64,000 nucleotides of DNA from Adineta vaga (lineage: Eukaryota; Rotifera), in NCBI GenBank assembly GCA_021613535.1, contig CP075492.1:13020001-13084000 (forward strand), given 5' to 3'. The position numbers and the translations under genes are program-made. The notes below the pieces were generated by a model. That model saw only the letters and a program-made list of their open reading frames with translations. It was not told where the DNA came from and did not search any database. Shown piece after piece: positions 12,130 to 23,403 of this stretch (the first letter of the stretch is position 1; each line of letters begins with the position of its first letter).

Positions 12130-15100
12130 TTAGCCAGTGATACTTTTGATCCAGTTCTTATAGGCTGCGACACGAGTGAATCCATTTGGATTAGTACCGG
12201 CACCAGTTTTGCAACCTTGTATAAAACTAGCTATACCCGACACAACATATTGTCCTTGATATTTAGCCAGTAAAGGACTGCCCGTATCACCTCCACATAT
12301 TGAGCTGCTACTAATAGAATCAGCTACACATATTTGACGAGAACTATCTACGAATGACCACCAACGTTCACAATCAGCTACGACTTTCCCATAAGTTTGT
12401 TGTAATACATTCGTGATTGCTGCTCCTTGAGTTAGTGCACCCCATCCAATAGTAGCCACATCTTCATCAGCTTGTGGTTCACCACCTGGTAAGCAGATCG
12501 GTTGAACGTATGTATTGAAGATGAATGATTCATTTAAGCGAATCACAGCAATATCATTGGCAAATACTACGGAATCATATTGAGGATGGATAGTGATTGT
12601 TTTTGCTGTACGATATTGTCTCGTGGTGGTTTCTGCATTTGACGATCTATCATGCATACCAGCTATTAAAGTAATATCAGCTGGATTTGATGTTCCAATA
12701 CATTGAGCTGCAGTAATGATATAATCTTTGTCAATCAATGTGGCACCACAAACATAAAAAGTAGAACTAGTTCCTTGCATTCGTTTTTCTTGGTAGAAGA
12801 TCATCTGTATCAAAGAAGACAAGAACAGAAATAAAAATATTGTTAGATGCTAACATTTCAAAACTTACCCAAGGCCAAGAATTTGCAATAGCATTAGTAC
12901 CTCCAAAGATACGACTGATTGTTTTAGCGCGTGGTGCAATACTTTGTTTACCACAAGTTGAACTAGTCAACGGCGATGGTGTGGTAGTTACTGTTAAAGG
13001 AGGAACAATTGAACCAACTAGACAGCAATATCGCACACGAAAGTCAACACCAAGTGGCGCAACAGATTTGTATGAGAGAAGAAAAAGAGTACTATTCGGT
13101 TGACTCCAATACCATTGACCTGATCCTCGATTTGTTGACGAATTAATTGATTGAGCTTGTATACTTTTTGGAACGCGACACATAGTTGTTGGATTTCGTG
13201 CAAGAATAATGCTCATATCTTCTATATCAATACTGGCTGAGTTAGCTGGTTTACCTTCATTAAACCATGTTGTCCATAGGTAGTTGATTGGACAGATTGG
13301 TTGAGTGACATCCGATGGATAGAAATAGTTAATTGGTCGACCACCACCACCTAATAATATATGCATTTTATATGTTGTCAATTTCATAATAAAGATTATA
13401 TTTAAAAGACTACTATTTAAAAAAGATTCTTGAACAAAATTAGATGATCGTCTCATTAAACACCTCTCTACTCTCTGTACTATAATTATGCAATATACTT
13501 ACTAACTGCTGGAGTTGTCGTTGTGCTTACGATAGTAGTACTTGTAGTGATAATTTTGGTGGTGGTTGTAGTACTAGTGATAGTGGTAGGTTTGGTGGTG
13601 GTTGTAGTACTAGTGGTAGTGGTAGGTTTGGTGGTGGTTGTAGTACTAGTGGTAGTGGTAGGTTTGGTGGTGGTTGTAGTACTAGTGGTAGTGGTAGGTT
13701 TGGTGGTGGTTGTAGTACTAGTGGTAGTGGTAGGTTTGGTGGTGGTTGTAGTACTAGTGGTAGTGGTAGGTTTGGTGGTGGTTGTGGTTGTAGTTGTAGT
13801 TGGAGCCTTGGTGGTGGTGGTGGTCGAGGTAGTGGTTATTGGCGTGGCTACCGATACATAAGTGCTTAAGCGAGCAAAAGTAACTGCAGCAGGGCCGGTT
13901 ACAATAATTGAGAATGAGCCTAGAAGATTTGAATTGTAAGTGCTGACTACAATAGTCATATTATAACTGGATTGAAAATTAATTGAGAAACGAAATTGTC
14001 CGTCACCATTACCATCATCATTTTGTAACCATAAATTTGCAGAAGGATTGGCTGGATAAAAGATGCCAGTATATAGATAACCGTATGTATCTAAACTGCT
14101 ACTTCCTTTGATAATATATACACCAGGTGTTATGACACGTATTTGTACGGTTTCATAGTAATAACTTGATGCTGTACCATTAACACGGACATATTGTGGG
14201 CTACCCGACGTCAAACTTCCAGGATAGATCGAAGTTATAATACTTGGATTAACTATATAGAACAGAAAAACTCTATTGTTTAACATTCGAAAAAAAAGAG
14301 AAGATGAATTTTACCTGTAGTAGCAGCTGTTGTAGTTGGTGGTAAAGTAGGTGCATATGCTGTACAATTGTAGTAGAGTCGTACTTCTTGTATGTCAGTT
14401 GCACTTAAATAATAACGTTGACCAATTTTAACATTTGGTTGAAGTGCTTCAATGGTGGGGAAACCATTGTTAGAAAATGCAGTTGTTTCATAATGCATTA
14501 AAGATTCATAATCATATGGAGTATTGAGAGTGTCGACTTCTTCAGCTGACATCTTGTCAAAATTAAACAGCTTACCTAATATCAGACAAAAATACATTAT
14601 TATTAAAAGTAGATTTTAGAACATTGATGATATTAATCTAAGAGAAGATGTTACACTTACTTGAATCAATATTGGATGCATTAACTCGAACATATAAATC
14701 TCGATCAGGTCGTGATTGTTCATGATAAAATCCTAAAATAATTCATATCAAGATGAGTTACATATGTTTCATGTCGACATCATCACACCTACCTAATGTA
14801 TGTAAGAGTTCATGCATAATTCGTCCGTCATCAATACATCCTACACTTTGAAGTATAACCGTATGATTGTAATTCGCTGTAGAAGGCATTCCAACCTAAT
14901 AGGAAAAAGAAAAAAATGAATGAAATGGCTCATATTTTCTTGAAAGAAAATGCTATATACATTTGATGAACAGCCAGTTCCATTCATAATTGATATATAA
15001 TACAAATCTGACGATACTTTTGGTCGAAATTGAATACAACGTGCATTATTAATGGCAAATGTATTTTCCATTCTTCGCATTGCAGCAATAATGATTGCTT

Positions 15101-15601
15101 TTTGTTCTTCGGCTAGATATATCAGTGAATAGAAGAGTTAGGAGAAGTTTAATTATGAAAGATACATACTATGTCCTGGTATGAATTGATAGGGAACGAT
15201 TCCATTTGTCCAACGTGCACCGGCACGACGTATTCCTACACCACGCTTTAGTTTAAAAAAGAAACAAATATAGAATTAAATGAGATTCACATATGATTAC
15301 TATTAACTTACTTGTATTTTTGTTGGAAAACGCATGTCACCTTCAAATGTATTCTCTAGAAGAAAAGTAGAAGAAAACAAATGATCGTATTTCAAGTAAT
15401 TGGTTCATAAGGATTTGTTACTAACCTGATTCTTCTAAACCCTTCGTACCAATGCTATAGACCTGAAAGAAAATCGAATAATCTTATGATATATATATAT
15501 GCGCTATGTGTGAAGATTCTACGAACTGGTACTGATGGCGTTGCATAGGTGCTTGATATGATGACCAGAAAAATCATCATATTCAACATAGTAATGATCA
15601 T
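12130..15601 (-). CDS. Secreted astacin metalloprotease fused to an inactive trypsin-like domain
   Basis: Eleven exons keep phase: 15601-15527, 15462-15426, 15355-15312, 15245-15170, 15112-14961, 14895-14793, 14732-14661, 14575-14315, 14252-13503, 13350-12869, 12804-12130; 908 residues. A signal peptide (MIITMLNMMIFLVIISSTYA) is followed by a short propeptide and an astacin domain starting RRAGARWTNGIVPYQF, with zinc motif HELLHTLGFYHEQSRPDRD and Met-turn SLMHY, so this half should be an active secreted endopeptidase. Next come a beta-rich module, a Thr-rich linker of 12-residue repeats, a Cys-containing module and an S1 domain with an activation-like site (RIFGG). The S1 domain keeps Asp (NDIAVIRL), but His57 is Gln (TAAQC, codon 12703-12705) and Ser195 is Thr (GDTGSP, codon 12283-12285). 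It is therefore a pseudo-protease, perhaps a binding module. The link across the Thr-rich exon rests on a clean GTAAGT donor at 13502 and matching phase. Confidence 0.85.
13557..13790 (-). repeat. 36-bp tandem repeat encoding the Thr-rich linker
   Basis: About six near-identical 36-bp units, each coding for TTTTSTTTTTKP on the minus strand. It lies inside exon 9 of the astacin fusion and probably forms an extended, O-glycosylated mucin-like spacer. Unit identity is so high that copy number is likely to vary between alleles. The antisense Val-rich frame is a shadow. Confidence 0.9.
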
Positions 15602-16741
15602 TGTCGTTTCTGTATCGTTTACACAAATGACAAAAACTCAGTGAAAACAGCTGTCCTTTTATAATACTCATCGTCATGATAAATCAAGACATTAATTACA
15701 AAAGACCATTTACTTGATAATGGGCGTCACTTCGTCAAAAACAAAACATGATTTACAGAAGCAGTGATGCAAATGACATTAGGTCACACTGTTTGACTAA
15801 TGCAGCCTCATTTTCAATACATTATAAGACAAGGGAGAGAAACAAAACGCAATCAGACGTGAAGCTTCAAATAAGATTATAATCTAGTTTTAACGTAACA
15901 ATATATCTATGTTGGCTAAATTATTTTACCTTTTGCTTTTTCTTTACAAAACATCGCGGCCATCTCCAGTGAATCAAACGTCTCTCTAACAAATTCATGT
16001 AAAATTAAAATAAACGAAACAGATGTGAATCACAAAAACATTAGTTATAATTTACATTAATTGAGTGAATAACTGTTTTCTATCTGTCTATTTATAGTCA
16101 TAATTTAACTTTTTACCATGCCAACCTCGACAAACAATTCAATAGTAGTGATAGAACTACTATCATTTTAAGCAAGAAATACGACAACGTTAGCAGTTTC
16201 ATCAGTAGATGTGTCGATTGCTCATGGACTAACTGTATTAACTCGAATACGAAATCAGACGGGTGCATTAAGTATAATTGCATCGTAAAAACGATATCTT
16301 TTACATTAATATTATTATTTTTTCTTTCCGAATTGAAACATACAGTCTATCAAGATCTGTTATCTTAAACATATTCATTCGTACAGCAGTGATATTATAT
16401 ATCAAGTGCATATTGATGTCAACGAATAATAAAAACATATTGAATTTCTTCAGTTATGAATCGTTGAGCCGTCGGCAAATCAATACTCTGTGATACATCA
16501 GTTATGAGTACGATTTTTCCATCGAGTTAACCCCATTCATTTTTATTAATAACAAACGCTATGTCTAGTAATTGTATGCAAATAGTTTTCTTCTCTTTGA
16601 AAACAGAAAGAACTACCCGAATCAAGATGCTATTTTTATTCTTTATCTTTGTTATTGATTTTACATATGACCTTTCATCATGTGTATGATTGAAAACTAT
16701 TTTATTCTAGATAAAACTTTAAAAGAAAAAATAGAATTTGT
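15602..16741. other. Intergenic, astacin-fusion promoter side; possible ORF relic
   Basis: About 1.1 kb without a convincing gene. At 16118-16288 (+) a 57-codon frame begins MPTSTNNSIVVIELL, is broken by one TAA at 16169-16171, and continues in the same frame (LAVSSVDVSIAHGLTVLTR) to a second stop. It may be a decayed small gene or chance. Confidence 0.35.
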
Positions 16742-18022
16742 TCATTCGAGTTTTAAATCTTCAATGTCCATATCTTCTGATTCATTCAAAATTGTTTTTT
16801 TTGCAGTTGTCCATGTCTCTTTTTTCAAATAAATCGTTTCATATTTCATCAATGCTCGTGATTGATATCGACGAAATGCTTTGATTGGTGCATCTGCTGA
16901 TACTATAGTACCTAACGGTTTTGCTCCCATTTCCGTTATATTTCGTTGAATTCCATTGAGTAGTTGTATATCTTGATCCACTACTTTCATAATGAATCTT
17001 TCAGTTAAATAATCATAGCCCGGTATATATTCAATCCATTTATAACAAAAGAAATTACGATAGAATTGCATTAGAAGACGCATCTTGTTTTCTGCACTTG
17101 GTATAATGATAAAGATTTGTACAAGTATATCATCTTTAACACCTTCGTGATGTTCCAAACGAATAAAACATGGCGGTATAAAATGAAAATTAGAGAATTT
17201 CATAGATGACGATGTTTCATGACGTTGCATTTTATATGAAAATGATTCTGTATTTTTTGATAAATAAGATGAAGGTGTAATACGTTCTGATCGAATACAA
17301 CATGCTTGAGAACGTTTACCGATCATTCCATCATGTGTAAAATCAATATGAGCCCAATCTAATAGATTATCAACCATTAAATCATAAGGTATATTCAGAT
17401 CGCATACAGTTTCTGGTGATAATAAAAATCTACTATGGTCACCTTGGATACCATCAAATAATTTATGTGGAATCAGTATACTATCAGCTAATTCACGTTT
17501 ACCAGGCCATATCCATATATACCCATATTGTTCATGAACAGGTACAGTTCGAGCACATATCAAGGAAGCTGTATTGGAATTTTTCGATACTGACGGAATG
17601 TAAACGCATTGACCATGAGCACCAAATTGCCATCCATGATAGAAACATTCAAGATTGCCATCTTTTGTTATTTGACCTAAACTAAGTGGTGCTGATCGAT
17701 GTGGACATAGATCAAGTACACAAATTATATCGCCATCATTTCGTCGATATAAACATAAAGGTTCATTGAGCAAATGAAAACCAAATGGTCGACGTGATCC
17801 ACAAGGTATTTCATGAGAAAAAGCGACAGGATACCAATAAAGTGAATGATCTAATGGATCATATACAAACGATACTGATGTTGTTGTTTTCGATATATGT
17901 GATTGTACTCGATAACGAGCAGCATCGCGTCTTTTTACTCGACGATACTGACGTATGGTAAGACATGCGAAAATTATGACAGTCACCGCGGTGGTTGACA
18001 GAAAAAGAAAGAAACCGAACAT
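16742..18022 (-). CDS. Membrane-anchored Rieske non-heme iron oxygenase
   Basis: One uninterrupted exon of 426 residues. An N-terminal membrane anchor (FLFLSTTAVTVIIFACLTI) precedes a Rieske [2Fe-2S] domain with CPHRSAPLSLG (C-x-H) and CFYHGWQFG (C-x2-H). The catalytic domain has DNLLDWAHIDFTHDG, supplying the histidines of the mononuclear iron site, and a C-terminal SADAPIKAFRRYQ. These features resemble the plant/cyanobacterial pheophorbide a oxygenase/TIC55 group more than the animal sterol 7-desaturases Neverland and DAF-36, which share the Rieske fold but have a different iron-site context. It probably hydroxylates or cleaves a hydrophobic ring substrate at a membrane; the substrate and electron donor are unknown. 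Lack of introns among intron-rich neighbours fits horizontal acquisition (inference). Confidence 0.8.
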   Translation of the reverse strand: MFGFFLFLSTTAVTVIIFACLTIRQYRRVKRRDAARYRVQSHISKTTTSVSFVYDPLDHSLYWYPVAFSHEIPCGSRRPFGFHLLNEPLCLYRRNDGDIICVLDLCPHRSAPLSLGQITKDGNLECFYHGWQFGAHGQCVYIPSVSKNSNTASLICARTVPVHEQYGYIWIWPGKRELADSILIPHKLFDGIQGDHSRFLLSPETVCDLNIPYDLMVDNLLDWAHIDFTHDGMIGKRSQACCIRSERITPSSYLSKNTESFSYKMQRHETSSSMKFSNFHFIPPCFIRLEHHEGVKDDILVQIFIIIPSAENKMRLLMQFYRNFFCYKWIEYIPGYDYLTERFIMKVVDQDIQLLNGIQRNITEMGAKPLGTIVSADAPIKAFRRYQSRALMKYETIYLKKETWTTAKKTILNESEDMDIEDLKLE

Positions 18023-18360
18023 CGTCTAAAAAGAAACGACATAAAAGCTACACACAGGCGTGTATTTATATAGGTTAGAAAAACTGATTATACAACTTGT
18101 TATTTTTAAGAAAAAAGCAATGGTTATATAATCAAGAAAAACATAACAGCTTCTTCCATTAATCTATTTTCATTTCGAATACATTTTGTATTGACATCAG
18201 CAATTCTCTATTCGTTTATATTGAAGATAAATGTCAGAAAATAAGATTCTTTTATTAGATTTATATAAAGCAATTTTTTCGACAACAAAAAAATATAAAT
18301 AAATATTTAATTTACACCGGTTAATGAAATAAAAAAATCACCGTCAGAATAAAAGAAATT
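18023..18360. other. Short intergenic, Rieske gene promoter
   Basis: AT-rich spacer between two minus-strand genes. It should hold the Rieske gene promoter, including TATTTATATAGG near 18062, and the 3' end of the next gene. No other feature. Confidence 0.45.
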
Positions 18361-18732
18361 TTAATCACGTGGATTGGTTCGAACAATATGTATAGAAGAA
18401 CACTGTGAATTATCACGTAGTACCTACGATAAGAATTGAAAAATGGGTATTTCTATACAAAGATACTATTGAACTCACTGTAGGTGATAGACTTATAGAA
18501 TGTAATTCACGCGTTGGAGAATGATTTGACATATGAATTGGTTGATTCCATCGATGTTCATATTCATACGGCCAGAATGGACGGGAGACATACTGAAAGA
18601 AAAGTAGATAGTTTGAGTTGTGACATACTTATTGTTAAAAAATCAATGACGTTTACAAACCGGTCTTTCTCGACGAGTTTTTCTCGATGATTTACCAACA
18701 CATAATGATAGATTATTCGTCGTATTACCCAT
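18361..18732 (-). CDS. Small MGN-starting protein, unknown function
   Basis: Three exons, 18732-18661, 18592-18479 and 18423-18361, joined in phase 0, give 82 residues. The protein starts MGNTTNNLS, a possible N-myristoylation site, then a basic stretch (GKSSRKTRRERP), an aromatic segment (YVSRPFWPYEYEHRWNQP) and a Ser/His-rich tail. No known domain is recognised. It begins only about 127 bp after the SVIP stop on the same strand, so it may use a compact promoter there. Splice sites and phase are good, which supports a real gene despite its size. Confidence 0.6.
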
Positions 18733-18858
18733 TCTAAATATTTACATCATTCTCTAAAGATTACCATCTGAAAGAAGAAGTTCACATATGTACGAATTAT
18801 TCAATAAAAAAGAAAGCACGAAAGAAGTGATTCACAAAAAAAAACAAGACCTGAAGAA

Positions 18859-19361
18859 TTAATTTATTTGCCACTAAATAAAAATATTTATTTTAGAAAA
18901 TAGAATAAAATGTAATGTTTTTTTTCTTTACCCGAAGACCACCATTAGTATCATATTTTGATAATTTAGCTTGTTGTTGTTCAAGTCTTTCGCGTTCCAA
19001 TTCTCTTTTCTTCATCTTGTTCAACTCATCTTCATCCATACCACGTGTTTCATTCTTATATAGACGACGACTTGCAGCATCAGCAGCAGCTTGTCGTCGT
19101 GTTTCCTAAGGCACAAAAAGAAAAGAAAATTTTCATAATATGTCGCCATTTGTTGTTGTTGTTGTTCTTTCTTTCTATCTGTTTATTCTACTAATGTCAT
19201 GCAAACTAATGTGATGACTGATTTATCTTTTACAAAAACATATAATCTCATGACAAGTTTCATGATAAAAGTGCAATTACTGGGTCAGGTGTGGGCATGT
19301 TGTGTGAATGATGAGTTTGTTGAGCATTCGAACCACGAAAACAATCAAGAAGTGAACCCAT
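18859..19361 (-). CDS. SVIP: SVIP, small VCP/p97-interacting protein
   Basis: Three exons, 19361-19281, 19105-18932 and 18873-18859, give 89 residues (vertebrate SVIP has about 77). SVIP is a membrane-tethered inhibitor of ER-associated degradation that binds the p97/VCP ATPase. The start MGSLLDCF offers Gly2 and Cys7 for lipid anchoring, as in SVIP; the TPDPETRRQAAADAASRR stretch matches the N-terminal VCP-interacting region, a charged helix (MKKRELERERLEQQQAKL) follows, and the tail GGLRWQIN matches the conserved GGLRW end of the family. The last exon codes for only four residues plus stop, so it is easy to miss. Recognition is by eye but the two conserved ends agree. Confidence 0.8.
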
Positions 19362-19824
19362 ATTAATCGAAATCAGATCAAATTTATGATAATGAGCAAA
19401 GACTTAAGATTGAGATTCTTCAATATATTGTGAGTGATAAAAACATTGGGAATATTTATTATTAATCAGTGTAGGATGAATCATTTTCGAATCAGATCAA
19501 CGTATCAAAATGTTGCTGATCAAATCATCGCTTTCGTTCTTAAATGTTCAACGACATCTGTAGAAGATTTGTAAGAGAACTGATAGTCTACTTTATTATT
19601 ACAATTTCTTTTTATATATCTATAGTTCGTATAAAAATCACATACGTGTGAGATTTTGAGATGCAGAAAATATGCCAGTTCATTCTTTTTTCGTGAAAAC
19701 AAATCGACAACAAAAACAGGCATGACATTCATGGCGCACATATTATTACATGAAAAGAGGAAGAAAAACAAAGTTTTGTTGCTGTTTTTGTCGATAAAAA
19801 GTATTACCATTTCGATTTTTTCAT
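19362..19824. other. Divergent promoter region between SVIP and the ART gene
   Basis: 463 bp between two divergent starts. The open minus-strand frame at 19520-19909 overlaps the ART start and is rich in Cys, Tyr and Phe, so it is taken as a shadow. No clear TATA box. Confidence 0.45.
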
Positions 19825-20742
19825 ATGGCAGGTGTAGCAGCAGTGACGGATGATAATAAATCGTTAAATACGTTAGACAGTTTCGGCACGACTGATAGCA
19901 AACATTCAACTCTTACAAACTCTTTGATAGAATCAATTCAAAACTTACATATGGATGCTTCTTCTGATACCAACGATTCTTCAGATGAAGACAGCGATAC
20001 AAGTAAAAGTTCTAATTCAAAGAATAAGAAGGAAAAAATAGAGTGGGTATTTGGTGAACATCTTGCTACAGCTTTCGCTCGTGCGATTGAACATGGATGT
20101 GTTAAGAGTCGTGGCGTAAAAGAAACTGTTAAAAAGATCGAAGATGCAGACATTATTCCATATGATCAGTCCGAAGAATCGAAATTATTACGATATTGTT
20201 TGAATGAAGCGAAAGAAAAAAACAATCCTTTATTTCTGTTAATAGCGTATACATTAAATTCGTCATTCTACCAAACGATCAATGGTCGTATGGCTGAAGG
20301 TAGTCCTAACAAAGTATATAAGAGATTATGTAGCACATGGAGTGGTTATTACACAGGTGTACTGATGAAACATCCTGCATTACATTGCTATCGATGGCGT
20401 GGAAGAACATATCGAGGTTTTGTCACATCCAGAGAAGATGCAAAAGCTAAGTACAAAGTTGGAGTTTGGTTGACAAATAAAGCATTTCAATCATCATCAA
20501 AATTGAAAGCTGTAGCAGGACGTTTTGCATCACAACCAAGAAATGTAGAGGATCCAGTCTCTGTCATAATTTCTTATGATATACGTGATGAACGATCAGG
20601 ACTTGATGTTGAAAATATATCAAAATATCCTACAGAAAGAGAAGTTCTTATGGTACCTGGCTGTTTATTTGAAGTTATAAAAGTCGAGGGAGACGACAAA
20701 ATGGAAGTAGAAGCTCGACAGATATTAACACATAATGCTTGA
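19825..20742 (+). CDS. NAD-dependent ADP-ribosyltransferase, R-S-E class, intronless
   Basis: A 305-residue single-exon protein. An acidic Ser-rich N-terminal third (SSDTNDSSDEDSDTSKSS) precedes an arginine-type ADP-ribosyltransferase domain that would move ADP-ribose from NAD to protein side chains. The R motif is in WRGRTYRGF, the serine motif in NKAFQSSSK, and the catalytic E-x-E in TEREVLMVPGC, followed by the usual beta strand LFEVIKVEG. All three motifs look complete, so it should be active. No signal peptide or TM segment, so a cytosolic or nuclear role is likely. Bdelloid genomes carry many such genes. It differs from the ART-TPR group elsewhere in this window, lacking TPRs and having a different leader. 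Confidence 0.8.
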   Translation: MAGVAAVTDDNKSLNTLDSFGTTDSKHSTLTNSLIESIQNLHMDASSDTNDSSDEDSDTSKSSNSKNKKEKIEWVFGEHLATAFARAIEHGCVKSRGVKETVKKIEDADIIPYDQSEESKLLRYCLNEAKEKNNPLFLLIAYTLNSSFYQTINGRMAEGSPNKVYKRLCSTWSGYYTGVLMKHPALHCYRWRGRTYRGFVTSREDAKAKYKVGVWLTNKAFQSSSKLKAVAGRFASQPRNVEDPVSVIISYDIRDERSGLDVENISKYPTEREVLMVPGCLFEVIKVEGDDKMEVEARQILTHNA

Positions 20743-20754
20743 ATGATCTATCTA

Positions 20755-20776
20755 TATGTATATATATATATATATT
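20755..20776. repeat. (TA)n microsatellite
   Basis: Near-pure TA dinucleotide run just after the ART stop codon, in its 3' UTR or flank. Confidence 0.9.
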
Positions 20777-20904
20777 AATCTCCGTAGAGTAATATTCTAT
20801 GTCTATCCTGTTTTCATCTCGAACATCGTTTTTGTATTGTTTTTTTTATTTATTTTTAAAATAAATCAAAATAGAAACAGAAGAAAAGAAACATTACGTT
20901 GTGT

Positions 20905-23403
20905 TTATTTTGTCCAACGAGCTATCCAATCGAAAACTTCTTGATACCAAATCAATGAATTAAATGGATTTAATGTCCAATGATTTTCATTTGGTAAATA
21001 GAGCATACGACTAGGAATACCACGTCGTTGTAAAGCAGTGAATGCACCTATACCTTGAGTATCCGGTACACGATAATCGCGACCACCATGAATGATTAAC
21101 ATTGGTTGACTCCAATTGGCGACATGATTAACTGGATTAAATTGCTCAAAAGCTGTACTATTTTCATAAGGAGTCACACCACCAGCATCATGTTCACTAA
21201 ACCATAATTCTTCTGTTGAATAACCCATACCTCTCATATCAAATAAACCGTCATGACACACAAGCGTATTAAAACGTGTACTCATTTCTGGATGACCTGC
21301 AATCCAATTAATCATAAATCCACCATAACTAGCACCTAATGCTGCTGTTCGTTTTTCATCAATATAAGGATATTTTTGTAAAGCTGCAGTGAGACCTAAT
21401 TTCAAATCTTCAAAAGGTAATGTACCATAATTACCAGTGATACTATCCGTAAATTTTTGTCCATATGAATCGGATCCATGAAAATTAATAGCAATAACAG
21501 CATAACCTTGAGAAGCAAATACTTGATAATTCCAACGAAAACTCCATGCATCATACCAACTATTCTGTGGACCACCATGAATAAGAAAAGCTAAAGGAGC
21601 TTTTGGACCTTGATGACCATTGACTGATTCAACATGCCATCCCCAAACACTTTCATCGTTTGAACCTGTAAAATTGAATGAATCAACAACTGTACTCATT
21701 CGAACTTTAGCTAATAGATTATCGTTATGATTTGTTACAGGTCGTACTGATGTAGTTGATGCATAGAGATATATATTTGGTGGTTGAGTTATACTATCAT
21801 GAGTAAAAACAAACATATCATTATTTGTTGGATGATTATTAACATCATGAGCTGAACCGGTACTTAATAAACGTGTTGGAACTGCGGTAGGAGAAGTAAA
21901 ATTAGGATATTTATAAATGACATTACGTGCTTCTTCCCCGATTTCTAAATAAAGTGATTGATGATCTAATGACCAACTGATAGCTTGAATACTTCGATCC
22001 CAATCATCAAGTAAAGTTTTTGCTGGACCAGTTCCTTTAAAAATTATGAACAAAATCGAGATCGATCAAAAATAAATACATAAGCAAAAAGAAACTTACC
22101 TGTGTATAGTTTGATTTTGAATTGATCTGATTCATAGCCAGGAACGGATTGTGCTCGATAGACAAGAACTTGTTCGTCACTTGGTGAAAATGATGGATCT
22201 GTATCAGCTGCTTTATTATCACATGTAATACAAACAGCAGGCACTGTTGGTGTAGTTAAATCAAATGTAAAAATATCTAAATTTGTTGACCAAGCGACTG
22301 CACTTGTTTCATCATGTTGTCTTGTAAAAGCAAATTTATTTCCACTTGCACTAAATGACCATTGTGTTTTTCCATCACCAAATGGTCTTGTTGGTGAATC
22401 ACTATCAATATTGAAGAGAACATCAACAGGTGTATTGGTGAAATTCATAATTCCATTATCTTGTCGATGAATTGAGACAACAAATGGATGATGACGAGGA
22501 CCAAGCATATATTCATCCCAATGACGAATAAATAATTTATCAAATTTATAAACTAAACTACCACTGGATTTTTCTGCTGCAAGTCGATCAGCTGTTTGTT
22601 GAATAGTTAAATTTGAATAAACTTGACAACTAAATGCAAGTCGAGTACCTTGACGATTAACCAATAAATTATCAATATCAAGTGGAAAATTAGTAATTTG
22701 AGTTGGTTCAATAAAGGTGCCAAGTGCTGAAATATCATCAGGTAGATTTAATTGAAAAATTTGATTGAGTCCAGATGATGCACGATTTGATAAGAAGACA
22801 ATTGTCTTATTATCAATCCAAGAAAACTAAAAGACAATAAATAGAGAATGATTTGAATTCGTTTCTTTTATTCACATACTTGTTGATCATTAGTACCCCA
22901 AATAGGTCGTGTTAATTGAACTGTTTTATTTGTTTCTAGATTAATCCATTGAAGTGTTGTTGATGAACCTTTTAAATCGGGCATATGATATTGTTTTCGA
23001 AGATAAATAACTGTCTTTCCATCGAATGGATCAAATCGTGGAGATGATAGACGATCCAAACGAAGATTATCCGTTTGAGTAAAATCAGTTTTTGCTGGTA
23101 ATTGATTGTAATAATCACTATTCGATTGATAATCACTACCATTCCATGCTGGAGGTCCAGGTGGTGATGGAGGACTTGGAGGACTTGGACAATTTACATT
23201 ACGTAAAATAAGAACTAATGCTGGTATTAATATAACAACTGCACCCAATAGAAAGAAAGCAGCCGATGTTAAAAACTGAAATAATGAAAAGATAGAAAAA
23301 AATATATCCTAAAGTACTTAGATTAACTTACTGTTCTTGATGTCGATTTCGACATCGAATTTTTGTCTCGATTAAGAAGGTAGTCATCACTTCGACCTGC
23401 CAT
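20905..23403 (-). CDS. Dipeptidyl-peptidase-5-like S9 serine peptidase, membrane anchored
   Basis: Four exons, 23403-23332, 23275-22880, 22826-22100 and 22034-20905, give 774 residues. A short cytosolic tail is followed by one TM helix (FLLGAVVILIPALVLIL) and a Pro-rich stalk (CPSPPSPPSPPGPP), so it is a type II ectoenzyme. A beta-propeller half precedes an alpha/beta hydrolase domain with nucleophile GASYGGFMINW, acid HGGRDYRVPDTQG and histidine ENHWTLNPFNS. These motifs and the segment CHDGLFDM match the S9C DPP5/dipeptidyl-peptidase V group described mainly in fungi and bacteria, which releases dipeptides from peptide N-termini. It is intron-bearing, so if acquired it is an old acquisition. 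It is convergent with the ART gene. Confidence 0.85.

Noticed and set aside
12130-13456. Separate serine-protease gene
   Set aside because: No own signal peptide or start; the upstream exon has a GTAAGT donor and phase that fit exactly, so a single fused gene is preferred.
13523-13861. Open plus-strand frame of Val repeats
   Set aside because: It is the antisense of the Thr-rich tandem repeat in the astacin fusion gene.
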